A stretch of DNA of 64,000 bases, from the NCBI RefSeq assembly GCF_963678635.1, contig NC_087069.1, positions 10,933,206-10,997,205 on the forward strand, given 5' to 3'. This stretch comes from Symsagittifera roscoffensis. Taxonomy: Eukaryota; Xenacoelomorpha; Acoela; Convolutidae. The notes under the pieces were generated by a model that had not been told where the DNA came from, made no database searches, and saw only the letters and a list, made by a program, of their open reading frames with translations. Shown in pieces: positions 1-11,536 of the stretch; position 1 is the stretch's first letter; every line of letters starts with the position of its first letter. The position numbers were made by a program, and so were the translations under genes.

Positions 1-2
1 GA

Positions 3-1408
3 CATGAACGAAATTTTCATGCTATGGAAAAATGTATTCCAATTTACATATGTAATGATTGCCCTTTCCAATCGTTATTGTTATCTTCTCTCGAACAACA
101 TTTTTTTTCAACTCATGAGAGCATAGCCAATTTATGTGAATAGTTTAATTTAGGCTTTGTTTCTAACAATGAACCCAATAACCATATGATTACTTCTCAT
201 AGTTTACCTGTCGCTACTGGTAATTATACTGCATCCATCAGCAAAAACGAAACAATTGCCCCAAACATGAATGGGAATGACATTGAATTACATGAATCTG
301 CTTTCAATGGTACCCTGAAAACTTTTCTTATTCCTGGTGATGATAGTGTAGATATATTAGAATTTATGTCTAAGCACAAAGAACAAATCCAAAATTTGAT
401 TTTGGCAAACGGTTTCCAATGGCCCCAAAAAGTTCAATTTTCATTAAATTTGAGTTTAGAAAAACCGTCGATGATCAATGACGAAGATCTGAACAACCCC
501 ATTGAAAATGAGCTTGTTGACATTTATGTTAATTCCCTTATTGTTCATATTCTATCCGACGGACTTGCGGATGGAACGTTTTATGAAATGGTCGATAGAA
601 TGCAATCGGTTCTTCATTCATTTGCTTCACACGGAAGCGGATGGGTTTTACAACAAGTGGTTAGATTGCTTATCAAAGTTGGTAAAATGAATCCCATTCG
701 AGGGTAATCACGTATAACATTACCATTAAAAAATGGAAAATCCAGTCATTTAATTAATATTCGCAACCCTGATGACCATGACTGTTTTAATCTTTGTTTT
801 ACTGCTGCTTATCGCCTTCATTATTGTTTGAATTTAATTGTTGGAAGATACGAAGATCCAGCTGCTGAAAAAACATGCCCTGCAACTTACAGAACGAGCA
901 ACGCCAAAAAACCAATCGGTGAGTTTCCAACCCCAATGAGTTTCAGAGATATACCCGAATTTGAACGTTTGAACAAAGTTCGTGTCAATGCGTTTCTTTA
1001 TGAAAAAGAAGACTTGGTGCCTATGTTGATATCAAAAAATGAGTCTGAAGATACATTCAGTATGGATCTTTTGTTGTTATTTGAGCCGGGTAAACATCAT
1101 TTCGTGTTAATAAATAACCTGTTAAGATTCATATGTGAAATCAATAGTTATAAATTCCGGACCTTCATGTGCCTGTGTCGGAACTGTTTTCACATAAGTT
1201 ATAGCGAAGAAGCGAACAAGATGCATCAAAGATCATGCAAAGAACATGAACCTGCGTAATAAAAATGCAATCCGCTGAAGATGGAAGCAATAAATACAAA
1301 TTCAACAACTATGCAGCACTTAGTTTTGTTCCTGATGTTATCTAATTCGATTTCGAATCGTTTTTGAAACCTGTAACCACATGCAATAACAACCCGAACA
1401 TTTAGAAT
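3..1408 (+). pseudogene. Polinton/Maverick-type DNA polymerase B, N-terminal part, degraded
   Basis: Reading frame 3 runs from position 3 to 1259 with in-frame stops at 141-143 and 705-707, then shifts to frame 2 for 1262-1408. A C2H2 finger (C-x2-C-x12-H-x4-H) lies at about 51-116. A conserved middle block includes NPDDHDCF at about 765-790. A second finger of C-x2-C-x12-H-x4-C type lies at about 1172-1240. After the frameshift, FDFES at 1346-1360 matches the exonuclease I D-x-E motif of family B polymerases, preceded by a TAA at 1343-1345. This order of finger, NxDDxCF block, finger and YADFE-like motif is known from protein-primed polymerases of Polintons and related adintovirus-like elements. 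That assignment is recognition of a family pattern. The polymerase core is absent because the sequence diverges at about 1408, next to the gypsy-like element. The copy is non-functional. An unrelated zinc-finger protein is a less likely alternative. Confidence 0.8.
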
Positions 1409-1513
1409 CTTATCAGCAACGAATTTAGATTTTTATTTGCAAACAGAAAATTTTGAAGTAAATCTTCATGATCATTTCAGGCGCTAAACAAAACTATTAA
1501 AGTACAATAACGA
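1409..1513. other. Junction between polymerase pseudogene and gypsy-like element
   Basis: Polymerase-like coding signal fades near 1408, and the gag-like open frame begins by 1514. I found no LTR, no inverted terminal repeat and no target duplication in these 105 bases. The element therefore seems 5'-truncated here, or the junction was made by deletion or recombination. Confidence 0.4.
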
Positions 1514-2470
1514 TTGAAAAAAAGATCTCAGATCGTTTTCTTAATTTCTGCAGTATTATATAAAACAGAATTATATAAACATCAAACAAGAAAAAATTTT
1601 AGACCTCAAAATACAAATGACGACACTGTTCTTTCAGAACAATCAGATTACGTTTGGGATCCTGAATGGTCTCATCATGCATTTCTAAATATCCCACAAG
1701 CTATCTCAAGTCAAGCAATAAGTACAGTATCTTATCACAGAGATTATGTAAAAGTAATACCATTAACCATTGATGCAACACCATTGAATTATAATACATT
1801 TTTACCTGATACACGAAATAACAGTTTAAGTTCGACCGTCATACATAATGAAAACCTGAATGGAACCAGAAATCTTACACAACAAGATATTTAAACACCA
1901 TCACGTTTCATAAATGAAGAAATCGTCCAAACAACAACAACAACTACACAACAAAGTATTTCACCAATACACCCCAATGTGACAACACCAAGAAATACAA
2001 ATCCATCACTAACACAAGTAACCTTACAATCAACCGTTAAACCTTCAGTTGCTCCAAGATATTCACAAATGGATTATCAAACGTATAGACCAATGACAAT
2101 ACCGTCAAAAACACGAAAACCATTTACAAGAAATACATTTGCAGAACACAATTATAATTATGCTCATAAACAAAGAACAAACCAACATCCCCGAAAAAAA
2201 CACACAAAATTTAAATCACGTATGTTCCCATTATTGGAATCTCCCAAAAACTTCGACCAATTCAGTAAATTTTTCAGATAATCTACAACCTACACAGGAT
2301 TATACTGAAAATTACCCATTTTTTCAACAAAATAAAAATAAACAGCATAGACCATATAATACAAACTATTTATCATCTGATGAAGATGATTATCACCAAC
2401 CAGATATTTTGCACCATATAATAAAGAATATCGCACACAGAGACCGCGACAATCTCAACCATCTCAAAAT
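1514..2470 (+). pseudogene. Gag-like N-terminal region, Thr/Asn/Gln-rich
   Basis: Frame 2 is open from 1514 to 2281 apart from a stop at 1892-1894, which is followed in frame by the segment starting at 1979. A shift to frame 3 covers 2139-2474, and frame 2 resumes near 2450 to lead into the capsid-like part. The product is low-complexity, rich in Thr, Asn, Gln, Pro and Lys, with no domain I recognise. Because it leads directly into the capsid-like segment, it is most simply an N-terminal extension of gag. The start is uncertain: no ATG with good context opens the frame at 1514. A separate accessory protein is possible. Confidence 0.5.
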
Positions 2471-3382
2471 ATGAAAATTTACCCACAAAATCCAACAGAT
2501 ATACAAAATCCACAACAAATGCATACACAAAACCCATTTAACATACAATCTTTTCAACCAATACAACCGCAAAACCCAATGTTAATGCATTCTTATCAAC
2601 CAACTCAAATGCAAAATGAAATACCGCTTCCATATTACCTTCATCAACACGAAGAAACAAAAAATCAACTTTCAAATCTTTCACAATTGCCAAACGCCGC
2701 AGAATCACTACAGATGACAATGAATCTATACCTCATGGGTGGATCATCAATAACATCCAATAAACCACTGATGGTATTCACAGGAACAGACCCTGAATAT
2801 TCTGTAGAAGATTATGTAAATGCAATAACAGCAAATTTAGTTTTAAATATAGGACCCGAACCAATTAATACGCCACTACATCAAAATTGGATACATAGAC
2901 GCACAGCACTAATACAAACAACCCTAGATGGCGCAGCTCAAAAATGGTTTTCAGTATTACCCATAGAAATCAAATCCGACTGGAAAAGACTCACACAAGA
3001 ATTTTCAAAAATGTTTGACTCTGAAAGAAACAAACAACACCAAAGAGTTTTATGTAATGAAATTCGCAGATTACCAAATGAAACAATTAAACAATCAGCA
3101 GTACGTATCGAAACACTAGTTCGAAAAGCATACTCACTTAATACAAATGACTAGAAAAACACAAAATTGACAGAAATTTTAATGATAACCTTAACAACTC
3201 AATTAAGGAAAATAGCGATAAAAAAGAGAGCATCTCATCCCTCCTCATTTCGAGAACCAGACTTAGATTTTCGAAAATTAGTAGATAAACTAGAACAAGC
3301 TGAAATCACAATGAAACTCGAAGAGACAGAAAATCTAAAACTACAATATGTTAATCGAATTGAACAAACACTACACATATAA
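2471..3382 (+). pseudogene. Gag capsid-like region (retrotrans_gag type)
   Basis: Frame 2 runs from 2471 to 3382 with one internal stop at 3152-3154. The N-terminal 90 residues are Gln/Asn/Pro/Met-rich. From about 2760 the protein reads like the Ty3/gypsy capsid: a FTGTDPEYSVEDYVNAI opening, a GAAQKWFSVLP block at about 2929-2962 (the common A..W...L.P pattern), then W..L...F...F and a C-terminal helix-rich part with RRLPNETIKQSAVRIETLVRKA. The role would be assembly of the virus-like particle. The following stretch to 3382 is charged and likely coiled-coil. The identification is motif-based, and the copy is interrupted and so unlikely to be functional. Confidence 0.7.
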
Positions 3383-3392
3383 ATAACATTCA

Positions 3393-4430
3393 GGAATCAG
3401 CACAGACGTGATTGAAAAAATCACTGAAATACTAAATATCTACGAAAAACATCCAAACTTTAAAGGCAAATCATCTTTCAAATAATGGTGTAATTATTGC
3501 CGACGATACGGACATAGTATTTCCGAATGTAGACAAAAACAACAAGACAATCAGAAAAAACCTCAAAAGCATAAAGAACCAAATAAATCATTCTATCAAT
3601 ACATGAAAAAAGACCAAAATCTACCAAACAAAAAAATATATAGTAATAACAGTTCAGGAAAACCACTTCCGAACAACAGAAATTACACAAGGAATCAATC
3701 ACCATATAACTCAAGTTATAGAGGAAGATCACCCGAACCAAGAAATACACGAAATTCTTCAGAAAATAGATATAAAAGATCGAATAGCCAAAGTAACCAA
3801 AATAACTATTCACGATCAAATTCCAATACAACACAATTTGTTTCTGGATCCAGTTCCCAATCAAACCCAAGGAATAGACACTATTCCAATAATCAATCAC
3901 GAAACTCATCATACAACAGAAATAGAAACTATTCACGTAATAGAAATAGAAGTTATTCAAACAATCGAAATCAGAATTACCCGAACAATGGATCAAGAAA
4001 TAATTCATATAATAGATCAAACTATCACAGATCAAACGATAATTATCAAAACAGATCACGAAATAATTCAGAAAATCGAAACTCAACTTACAATAATCGA
4101 TATAGAAATTATTCCCAGTCACCACACAGGAATAATAACCAAAATCATGATTCTAAACATCGATACAGAATTAGCACACCAAAACATCAAAGACATATTA
4201 ATCAAGTGCAGACAAATGAAGAAAAAACATCAGACCCCCCAGGTATTGATGACACAGGAAGTAACGAACTACAATTAAATCATATTAATTGTGGATCATT
4301 AGAAACAGAAAGTGATACAGATAATACCATCTCTGTAAATATGGTAACAGTCGAAAACGACACTGAACCTATACAAATATACAAAAAGAACAACCCAGAG
4401 AAAAAATTTGGAAAATTCTATTTCTCTTAG
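3393..4430 (+). pseudogene. Nucleocapsid-like region: CCHC zinc knuckle and Asn/Arg/Ser-rich tail
   Basis: Frame 3 carries a CCHC knuckle, C-x2-C-x4-H-x4-C (CNYCRRYGHSISEC), at 3489-3530, just after a TAA at 3483-3485. From 3603 to 4430 the frame is fully open for 275 codons and encodes a basic tail of repeated SYNRN, NYSRN and RNNS units up to about residue 190. A more acidic C-terminal part follows. Nucleocapsid domains bind the element RNA, and the basic repeats suit that role. The repeats also open misleading antisense and other-frame ORFs. The frame is offset from the capsid part, so at least one frameshift has occurred near 3383. Confidence 0.7.
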
Positions 4431-4439
4431 AAAGCCCAT

Positions 4440-4929
4440 GAAACAAAGAATTTCAACCACCAGATCTTGAAATTGATTTTTTAATTGATTCAGGAGCAGA
4501 ATCAAATATAATTAATATTCTCACATGGAATGAAATCAAAACATTACATCCAAAATGTAATGTAAACTAGCAACAGCACAAGGATCAACATTAATAAATT
4601 ATGGAAAAATCCAATTATTCCTTCTCCCCACGAGAACAATGGAACAAAACAAAATTTTAAACAAACCGTTTGAACAAATATTTCATATTACTGATATTAA
4701 GCATAATATCATTGGCATACCATTTATATCTAAATATATACCAACAATCAACATCTTAAATAGTAAAATACTAATCAAAGATAAGTACACAAAAACAAAA
4801 AATACAGCCCTAACATTCTTCCAAAGATTAAACAAACAACCACCATTCTTCTCAAAATTTTACCCAATTTACAATCAACAACGGAAACACGTGAAACCAC
4901 TATCAGGAAATATATATAATTTTGAATAA
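4440..4929 (+). pseudogene. Retropepsin-like aspartic protease, frameshifted
   Basis: The active-site motif IDSGAESNII is read in frame 2 with the Asp codon at 4487-4489, so D-S-G-A is intact. After a frameshift, frame 1 from 4639 to 4929 carries the C-terminal block HNIIGIPFI, which matches the I-I/L-G flap-distal motif of retroelement proteases. The enzyme would process the gag-pol polyprotein. It lies between gag and RT as expected for Ty3/gypsy elements. The break between the two halves, near 4560-4640, would prevent a functional product. Confidence 0.65.
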
Positions 4930-5160
4930 AACAAGTTCACCAGTACGATAAAAGTCAAAATAAACAACAACTTTTATGTCAGACTTCGAATTTAAACCTA
5001 TTCACAAATTTTTCAAAATCATGATCTCATCCATAAAGTATTCGAAAAACACGAATTCCGACATCATTTCGTTACACGTGTATAACAATACACCATATCA
5101 AGCAACATTACCCTTAGGATTTTTAGAATATTGTGAAACAAATGCTACAATTTCACCTTT

Positions 5161-6780
5161 TCACCTATAAATGAAGTAGCCTACCGCGTTAATAATATAC
5201 TCCAATTATTAGATATTTGCCAATCCACAATTCTCGACGAAGAATTATTCATAAATAATATAATAAGTAATGAAAAAAGAAACACAGATTACTTCACAAA
5301 AACACCATACTTTAAACCAACTTTCAATATAACCAATTACACAAAAGAACAACAAAAATTTTTAACAATGTTTAATTTTGAACATTCACAAATTACGCAA
5401 TCCGAATTTGATAAATTAGCAAAGCAACTGTTAAAATACTCAACAGTCTACGCGACATCAAAATTTGACGTTTGAAAAATCAGTTCATCACTACATCTCC
5501 CGTTAAAACCCGACGCAGTTTTCAAAAAACAAAGAGCCAGTAAAGTACCAATTCACTTACACGACAAAGTAAATAGATTACTTGACATCTTAGAACAATA
5601 CAAAATTGTCTCACCAATAAATAAGGAAGAACAACCAAAAGGTAACACTTTTATCAACCCTGATATCATTTTAGCAAAAGGCGAATCACTAAAAATAGTT
5701 TTAGACGCTAGATATCTCAATTCACTAATTGATGAATCAAAATGCAATTGGCCTATTGAACCAATACAAGTTATTTTAACAAAGATAAATGGAAAATACT
5801 TTACAACCGCAGATATGATTAGTGCATACAATCAAATGCCACTAGATGAACAATCACGACGTTTAACACAATTTGTTATTGGAAATCAACAAAATGAATT
5901 TACTCGCTTATTCTATGGAATATCCATAGGACCAGCAGCTTTTTCAGCTTTTATGAGTAAAATTTTTAGGCCAATAATACTCAAGAAAAATGAAATCACC
6001 TATTTAGACGATGTTTTATGCAATCACAAACCAAAGAAGAAATGTTTACAGTTTTAGAACGGTATCATAAAATACTTCAGAACAAAAATCTGAAGGCCGC
6101 TCCCGATAAATCATACTTCTTTCTGAGTTAAACTTTTCGGACATAATATTGAACGAAACACTATCATTCCATTAAAATCACGCATTGATGCTATTCAAAA
6201 ACTTCAACCACCAACAAACAAAAGAAAATCCAAGAATTTACATAAGTTATACTTAAGACCCGTCTATAATATCCTCAGACAACAAAATAACTTTGAATGG
6301 ACCAATGAACATCAAACACGATTTGAAGAAAATAAAAACCTTTTAACTGAACAAATTTCAAATACAATTCCAGACCCAAATCAACCATTCTATGCAATGT
6401 GCGATGCTTCAAATTTTGGCATCGGCGCGGCATTACTACAATCACATAGTGGTACAAGCAAAATGAACCTTATATCAGCGAATTCCCAATTATTCAAACA
6501 AGCAGAGCTACGACTCTCAACTCTAATGAGAGAATGTACAGCTATAATTTATACACTTACAGAATAAGAATTTCTCATACTTGGATCAAAACACCCAACA
6601 GTTCTGTTCACAGATCATAAACCAACTATTTTCCTCTTTACACAAAAGTCAAATTCAAATCATAGATTTTATAGATTTCACCTAATTCTAATGAAATTTC
6701 AGAACTCACATATAATTTGGACAGCAGGAAAAAATCTTGCGTTACCAGATACATTAAGTTGAAATACGCCACCTGAATTA
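5161..6780 (+). pseudogene. Reverse transcriptase and RNase H of Ty3/gypsy type
   Basis: Frame 1 is open from about 5161 to 6053 with a single TGA at 5473-5475. It includes RT motif A (TADMISAYNQMPL, Asp codon 5812-5814), the FYGISIGPAAFSAFM block, and the catalytic YLDD at 6001-6012, all intact. A local frameshift covers about 6055-6125, after which frame 1 resumes with VKLFGHNIERN. RNase H follows: CDASNFGIGAALLQ (Asp 6403-6405), MREC (Glu 6532-6534) and FTDHKP (Asp 6613-6615), so the D-E-D residues are present. Stops at 6565-6567 and near 6761 interrupt it. Function would be copying element RNA into DNA and degrading the RNA strand. Catalytic residues are better preserved than the frame. 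Confidence 0.85.
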
Positions 6781-7145
6781 CTCACACGTAAAACTACATT
6801 TGAAATACCAAAAAATATTAAATTTTATCTCGGAAAAGATGAAACATCACCCCACTCAATAGACTACAATATAGACAAGATATCCACGAAGATATTCGTG
6901 AACACAATATTCAAATACTCCAACAAAATAGTCTCCAATTGAAACTCGAAATCACGATCAAACTTAATAATATTGTTCAACATCCTTGCCCATTAAATCC
7001 ACCAAATATAACAGCTCAATCGCTACCACCATCATTTATAACAACTGAATTAATATATAAGTACGATAGATATACCAAAAACACAATTGGTTATATAACA
7101 TTTTATAACCCATACTCAGGATTATCATACACATGTATATTCTAA
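6781..7145 (+). pseudogene. Pol C-terminal remnant without integrase
   Basis: About 365 bases follow the RNase H domain. The frame continues in pieces to about 6950, and a 68-codon frame runs from 6939 to 7145, ending 13 bases inside the env-like ORF. I see no HHCC finger, no D-D-35-E core and no GPY or chromodomain-like tail. A Ty3/gypsy integrase needs over 1 kb, so it cannot fit. The simplest reading is an internal deletion that removed integrase. The product of this stub is unknown. Confidence 0.5.
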
Positions 7146-9678
7146 AAGTATTAACTTTTCAACACATCTTTTTTCTATTATTTTCCGACCAAAACACAAA
7201 TCCTTCTCCTCGCACAGGACCCCAGGATTTATTAGTAACACACTACGATTGTGAAAAAAACGAACAAATAACACTACACAAATATGCAATAAATCAAGTA
7301 TCACAATGCGAAACAGAACCACAAGCTATAGAAACTACAAATGTAATAGCAACACTGTATTCAAAAGCCCGAGCAATAACAGTCACAGGATATAAATTTA
7401 CAGCAACTTTTTCCGAAAAGAAAGTACATTGTTCACAAGTTTCAAACGGAATTAAAAACCGACTTGATCACGAATCATTCTATCAAAGTAATTTGGAACG
7501 ACTTCTACATCTAAATCCCGATGATTGTAAAAACGAACTACTCAGACTAAACATCGCAAAAATAAAAACACAGACAGAAAAATAGTAAATTTTCAAGTCT
7601 TTGCCGATTCTGTACATCAAGCAGAACTTGAAAGATATCATGGAAATATAAAACTAGACGAAAAATACCCATACAACGGCGCACACGGAAGATTAACTTA
7701 TGACATACACGGTAAACACTGGATACCACACATTGGAATAAATTACCCCTCAAAGTGCAAAGCAGACACAAAAAATAAAGGATATCAAGAAATAATGTTT
7801 TTCGATTGGAAAATACAACTCGAAAAAGTACAACTCACACGAGATTTATCAGATAACACAATAATTTATCAAGGAATTAGATTACCTTGCAAAAGTGATC
7901 AAGGTTATTGTGACCCTACAACACGGACACAAGCAACAATTGTTTGGTTTCCCGAAGATACATGCACAACATTTCAAGTAGCAAAAATACACGCTCGAAT
8001 GATAAAGTTTCATGAAAAATATTCTATAGAATCAATTCCATACGAACAAGTAAATCCATCCCGAAAACAAAGCAATGATTTTAGAAATTTTCATGATATA
8101 GAAAATAAATTAACACGTTACCAGATATATCAAGAAACAGAAATTGCATGCAAATACAGAAACCCACTTTATTAAACACAATATTCTGAAATACTTGTCG
8201 AATACGAAAAAGGTTTCGACATGACCACTGGAAAAATAAAATTTGAGCCTTATGCTACAAGTCATCCTCTAAATGAAGGAACATCATACATACCAGTTAA
8301 CTTTTAAAAAAGCACAGGTCAGCCTGGTGGAAAACTAAAGCCACATGACAGTAGAAGTACACGTTTACAAGAACTATCACTAATGAATAACACATACTTC
8401 GGTAATATCCATTATGATATTTACTTAGATATGAAGTTAGACTACACAATTAGTCGATTTATTCAAGAAATGTCACTCTCCGAATTAGAAACACTTCACC
8501 AATTTTGCTAATTGGAAAGGATACAAATCCTACAATCACTCGCACTAGCAGTATTAAAAATACCCTACGCAGGATACCTATTGTCCGGAAATAGATCAAA
8601 TTTTCTAGACTACCAAGGAAATATTTTATGGTTTTATGCTTGTACCAAAAAAGTATCACCACTATATGTTTTTGAAGATAAACGTTGTTATAAAAGAATC
8701 CCTATATTCTACAAAAATAAAGTACATTTTGTCGACACACTTTCAAGACGAACATATTTTTGGGATACCGCAGTCCCATGTGGATCAGAAAATAGCCACA
8801 ATGTAGTACAATTGAATCCTGATGAAGATAAATACTATTTCCTTATTCCATACCCTACGTTAATCCAATCACTGAAAAAATTTTCACCCGAAAGCATCAG
8901 AGCTATTGTTCGTAATCCAAATATTGATTTACAATCAATTTGAATATATTCTAAATCAGATATCCAACATCACATTAGAACATAACAATTTCAAGAATTA
9001 TTAACATAAATGGACACGATACAAAGACATTCAATTGACCAAAATTTAAGAAAAGTTGCCAAAACCACAGGATTTGCAGATATTTATACACAAGATTAAA
9101 GCGGATGTTTTAAAGACATTAAAGACTATATATATTTAAACGGTGAAAAATACAGACCACAGGATTATTCACCTATAAATATTTTCAGTGTTTTCACCCT
9201 AAAAAATGAAATTCTAGCTTTTCTAGGATGGCCCTATTACTTCTTAGAAAAATTAACTATCTTATACGCAATGTTTAACTTTATAGGATTTCTTTTCTCA
9301 CTTTTAAAAGGAATCTATAACACATGCGCTATACACACACAAGTAAACAGACAAGCAAGTGTAGCATGCATACTCTTTGCAGGTTTTTTTGGAATTTTTT
9401 CTTTATCAATAAACAAAATACTTTTAGACGCACAAATAGAAGAATATAACACGAAAATATCCACAAGACAGAACACTTACGACGAAGAACATAATAATAT
9501 AGAAATAACACCTACCGCACCACAGTTGCCACCCCTACCAGAAAACCATCCGTTACCATTAGTCCCACGTAATTTCCGAAACCTAGCAATCACAAATAAT
9601 CCAAATTCTAGACCAAATATACCACAAAGTCCCATCCAACATATAATGACACATCATTCACAAAATGATAATTTATAG
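7133..9678 (+). pseudogene. Envelope-glycoprotein-like ORF, degraded
   Basis: An ATG at 7133 opens frame 2 with a hydrophobic N-terminus of about 17 residues that looks like a signal peptide; it runs to 7585. A frameshift there moves the signal to frame 1, which continues to 9678 with stops at 8173-8175, 8305-8307, 8509-8511 and 8941-8943 and three more before about 9110. The product is cysteine-bearing in the middle and has long hydrophobic stretches near 9190-9420, consistent with one or two membrane anchors, followed by a Pro-rich cytoplasmic-like tail. Its place after pol and its topology support an env role, meaning membrane fusion or cell entry in infectious relatives. I cannot place it in a viral fusion-protein class by eye. 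It is broken in at least eight places and cannot encode a working protein. Confidence 0.65.
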
Positions 9679-9747
9679 GAACAAATCATAGAACAACCCC
9701 ACTCCACCCCTTTTTCAGTCTCAAAATAATCATTTTTTTAGCCCACG

Positions 9748-11536
9748 ATGAGCCGACAATTTGGAGCCCTACAACGCTCAAAATCCCACCCAGCAAACCT
9801 CCAAACTCAAGTCCCAATAATCCCACTTTTTGCTTTCCCACCACCCGATTTTCCGATTATTAATATATCATTAAGCACGAATTCTGATACTAACTCAGAT
9901 ATTTCAGTTTTATACTCTACCTCACAACTTAATAACCATAATATAGAATCCCTTGACGAATTTGCAGACTCCGAACTAGCTCCACCAAAGAATATTCAGA
10001 CCAACTCCTCAGTTTTTTCAAAACCCCCTTTTCAACCAATCCCATCAAATAATTCACTCCCATCCGTTTTCACTCCTTCTTATGCTTCGCTGGTGACCCC
10101 AACCTACTCTCCAATTCACTCCGACCGATCATATAATAATTCTATTGATACCCCTCAAATTTCCCAGGAACTCGATAATTTTATTACCTTACAACAACAG
10201 TTAACACACCCTAACACCCTCACAATACATTAACTTTCATCCACAATAGAATCCTCAAACCCACCTACTCCTACGCCCTCCTCAGCTTACACTGCATCAT
10301 TAGCACAATCATCCACATCCACCGAAACACCTAGTAGCACTAACCGAGCTTATCGCACTTTTAAACGAAAATTCCCAAATCACCCAATCCCGACCAAACC
10401 CGGAACAGCCTGCGAATATGTTAATCACCCACAACACACCAACACGAAAGCTTTTCTAGCAATCACCTTACCCTCATTTCCACAATATACATTAAACACA
10501 CCTAACGATACTAATGGCACACGTAGTTTTGTAGATGAATATGTCTTAATGCCAACACTTCATTGGACAGCTTATTATCATTTTACTAACCCCCTTTGCC
10601 TACCACTAACTAATAGTCATGACGACATAGACATGTTATATAGACTCACTGCAACACTAACACCTAGACAATTTACTTACGTAGGATATAAAAAAATTAC
10701 TAAAAACATTCACTGCACCCCGAGCTAACGAATTTACAAAAGAAAATTACGACCATAATATCGTCCGACCTAATCAAGACCAATTTTTAGATGAAGATTG
10801 CTTCGCTAACCCACAACTAACAGAAAAATTTTTCATCAAAACGTCATACGTATTCACACTTAATATTTTTGATAGAAAATATGATCACATCATTTCCAAA
10901 GCACTAGCTGATATTCAAGCATACGAAAATTTCCATAACAAATTTCAGTTATTTTCACTAACCTTTCTTTTTCTTGCAGCACATGAACGCGATTTGCACT
11001 GTTCCCACGATATTATGTTACGCACTAAACAAACCCACACATATACATACCATCGTTTTATACAAAATCATTTTGATTTGCATACCCCATCAAGACAACC
11101 ACACCATTGTTTTCAATTTCTCAACTCAAAATACACATCACCATTTTCCCCTAATTTTACATATTGCATCAAAAATACTAACCTCCACGACATCCTCCGA
11201 AACTATGAGCCAGTAACACAAATGTATATATTTTGTCGCGTCACGAAGACCTTTAATGCAGAAGAATCCAGACCCTTCCTTATCCGGCATGAATTTATCC
11301 AGCCTATAGAAATACCAATATTAGAATTCATTCACAATACTAAATATAATCACAAAATAAGTAACCTCATTCAAAACACACCTTACGAGTTTGCAGTAGG
11401 CACCGAAGAACTAAAAACCATTAAAGCACTTCAATTGCTTTGGCCACTGCTCCAAACTAAAAACATCATTCGCATACTAGCCAAATTACTAACAACATCA
11501 GATATGACACACGACAACTTCCCCACGGCAAAATAA
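9748..11536 (+). pseudogene. Fourth ORF of the gypsy-like element, function unknown
   Basis: ATG at 9748 opens frame 1, which runs to a TAA at 10231-10233 and then stays open to 10726-10728. Frame 2 overlaps from about 10700 and is open without a stop to 11536, about 275 codons. Together this is roughly 595 codons with one stop and one frameshift, better preserved than env. The N-terminal 200 residues are Ser/Pro/Thr/Asn-rich and look disordered. The middle and C-terminal parts are more globular, with scattered Cys, His and Trp. I recognise no domain, signal peptide or clear membrane segment except a short hydrophobic run near 10940-10980. Base composition matches gag-pol-env, so it belongs to the element rather than the flank. 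It could be a structural or regulatory accessory protein. Confidence 0.55.
10960..10979 (+). promoter_or_regulatory. Possible 3' splice acceptor inside the fourth ORF
   Basis: A pyrimidine tract (ACCTTTCTTTTTCTTGCAG) ends in CAG at 10977-10979 and is followed by an ATG at 10983. It fits an animal splice acceptor. The coding frame also continues through it, so it may be chance. It could produce a spliced subgenomic message for the C-terminal part. Confidence 0.25.

Larger units (their letters stand above)
1514..11536 (+). mobile_element. Ty3/gypsy-like retroelement with env-like ORF and a fourth ORF, degraded, integrase not found
   Basis: The order on the plus strand is gag (1514-4430), protease (4440-4929), RT-RNase H (5161-6780), env-like (7133-9678) and an extra ORF (9748-11536). 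The coding strand is strongly A+C rich and G poor, as in many retroelements, and differs from the flanks. The RT box YLDD and the RNase H acidic residues place it with Ty3/gypsy-type elements. There are many stop codons and frameshifts, but protein-level signal is continuous over 10 kb. Only about 350 bases separate RNase H from env, which is too short for an integrase (normally several hundred codons). No 5' LTR is visible, and the 3' end is not clearly defined. This looks like an internally deleted, 5'-truncated copy. Confidence 0.8.

Noticed and set aside
3478-4125. 215-codon minus-strand frame rich in Tyr, Phe, Asn and Cys
   Set aside because: It is the antisense shadow of the Asn/Arg/Ser-rich nucleocapsid tail; repeat codons keep the opposite strand open.
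3838-4278. 146-codon plus-strand frame rich in Ile, Thr and His
   Set aside because: Alternative frame of the same repeat-rich tail, with no independent signal.
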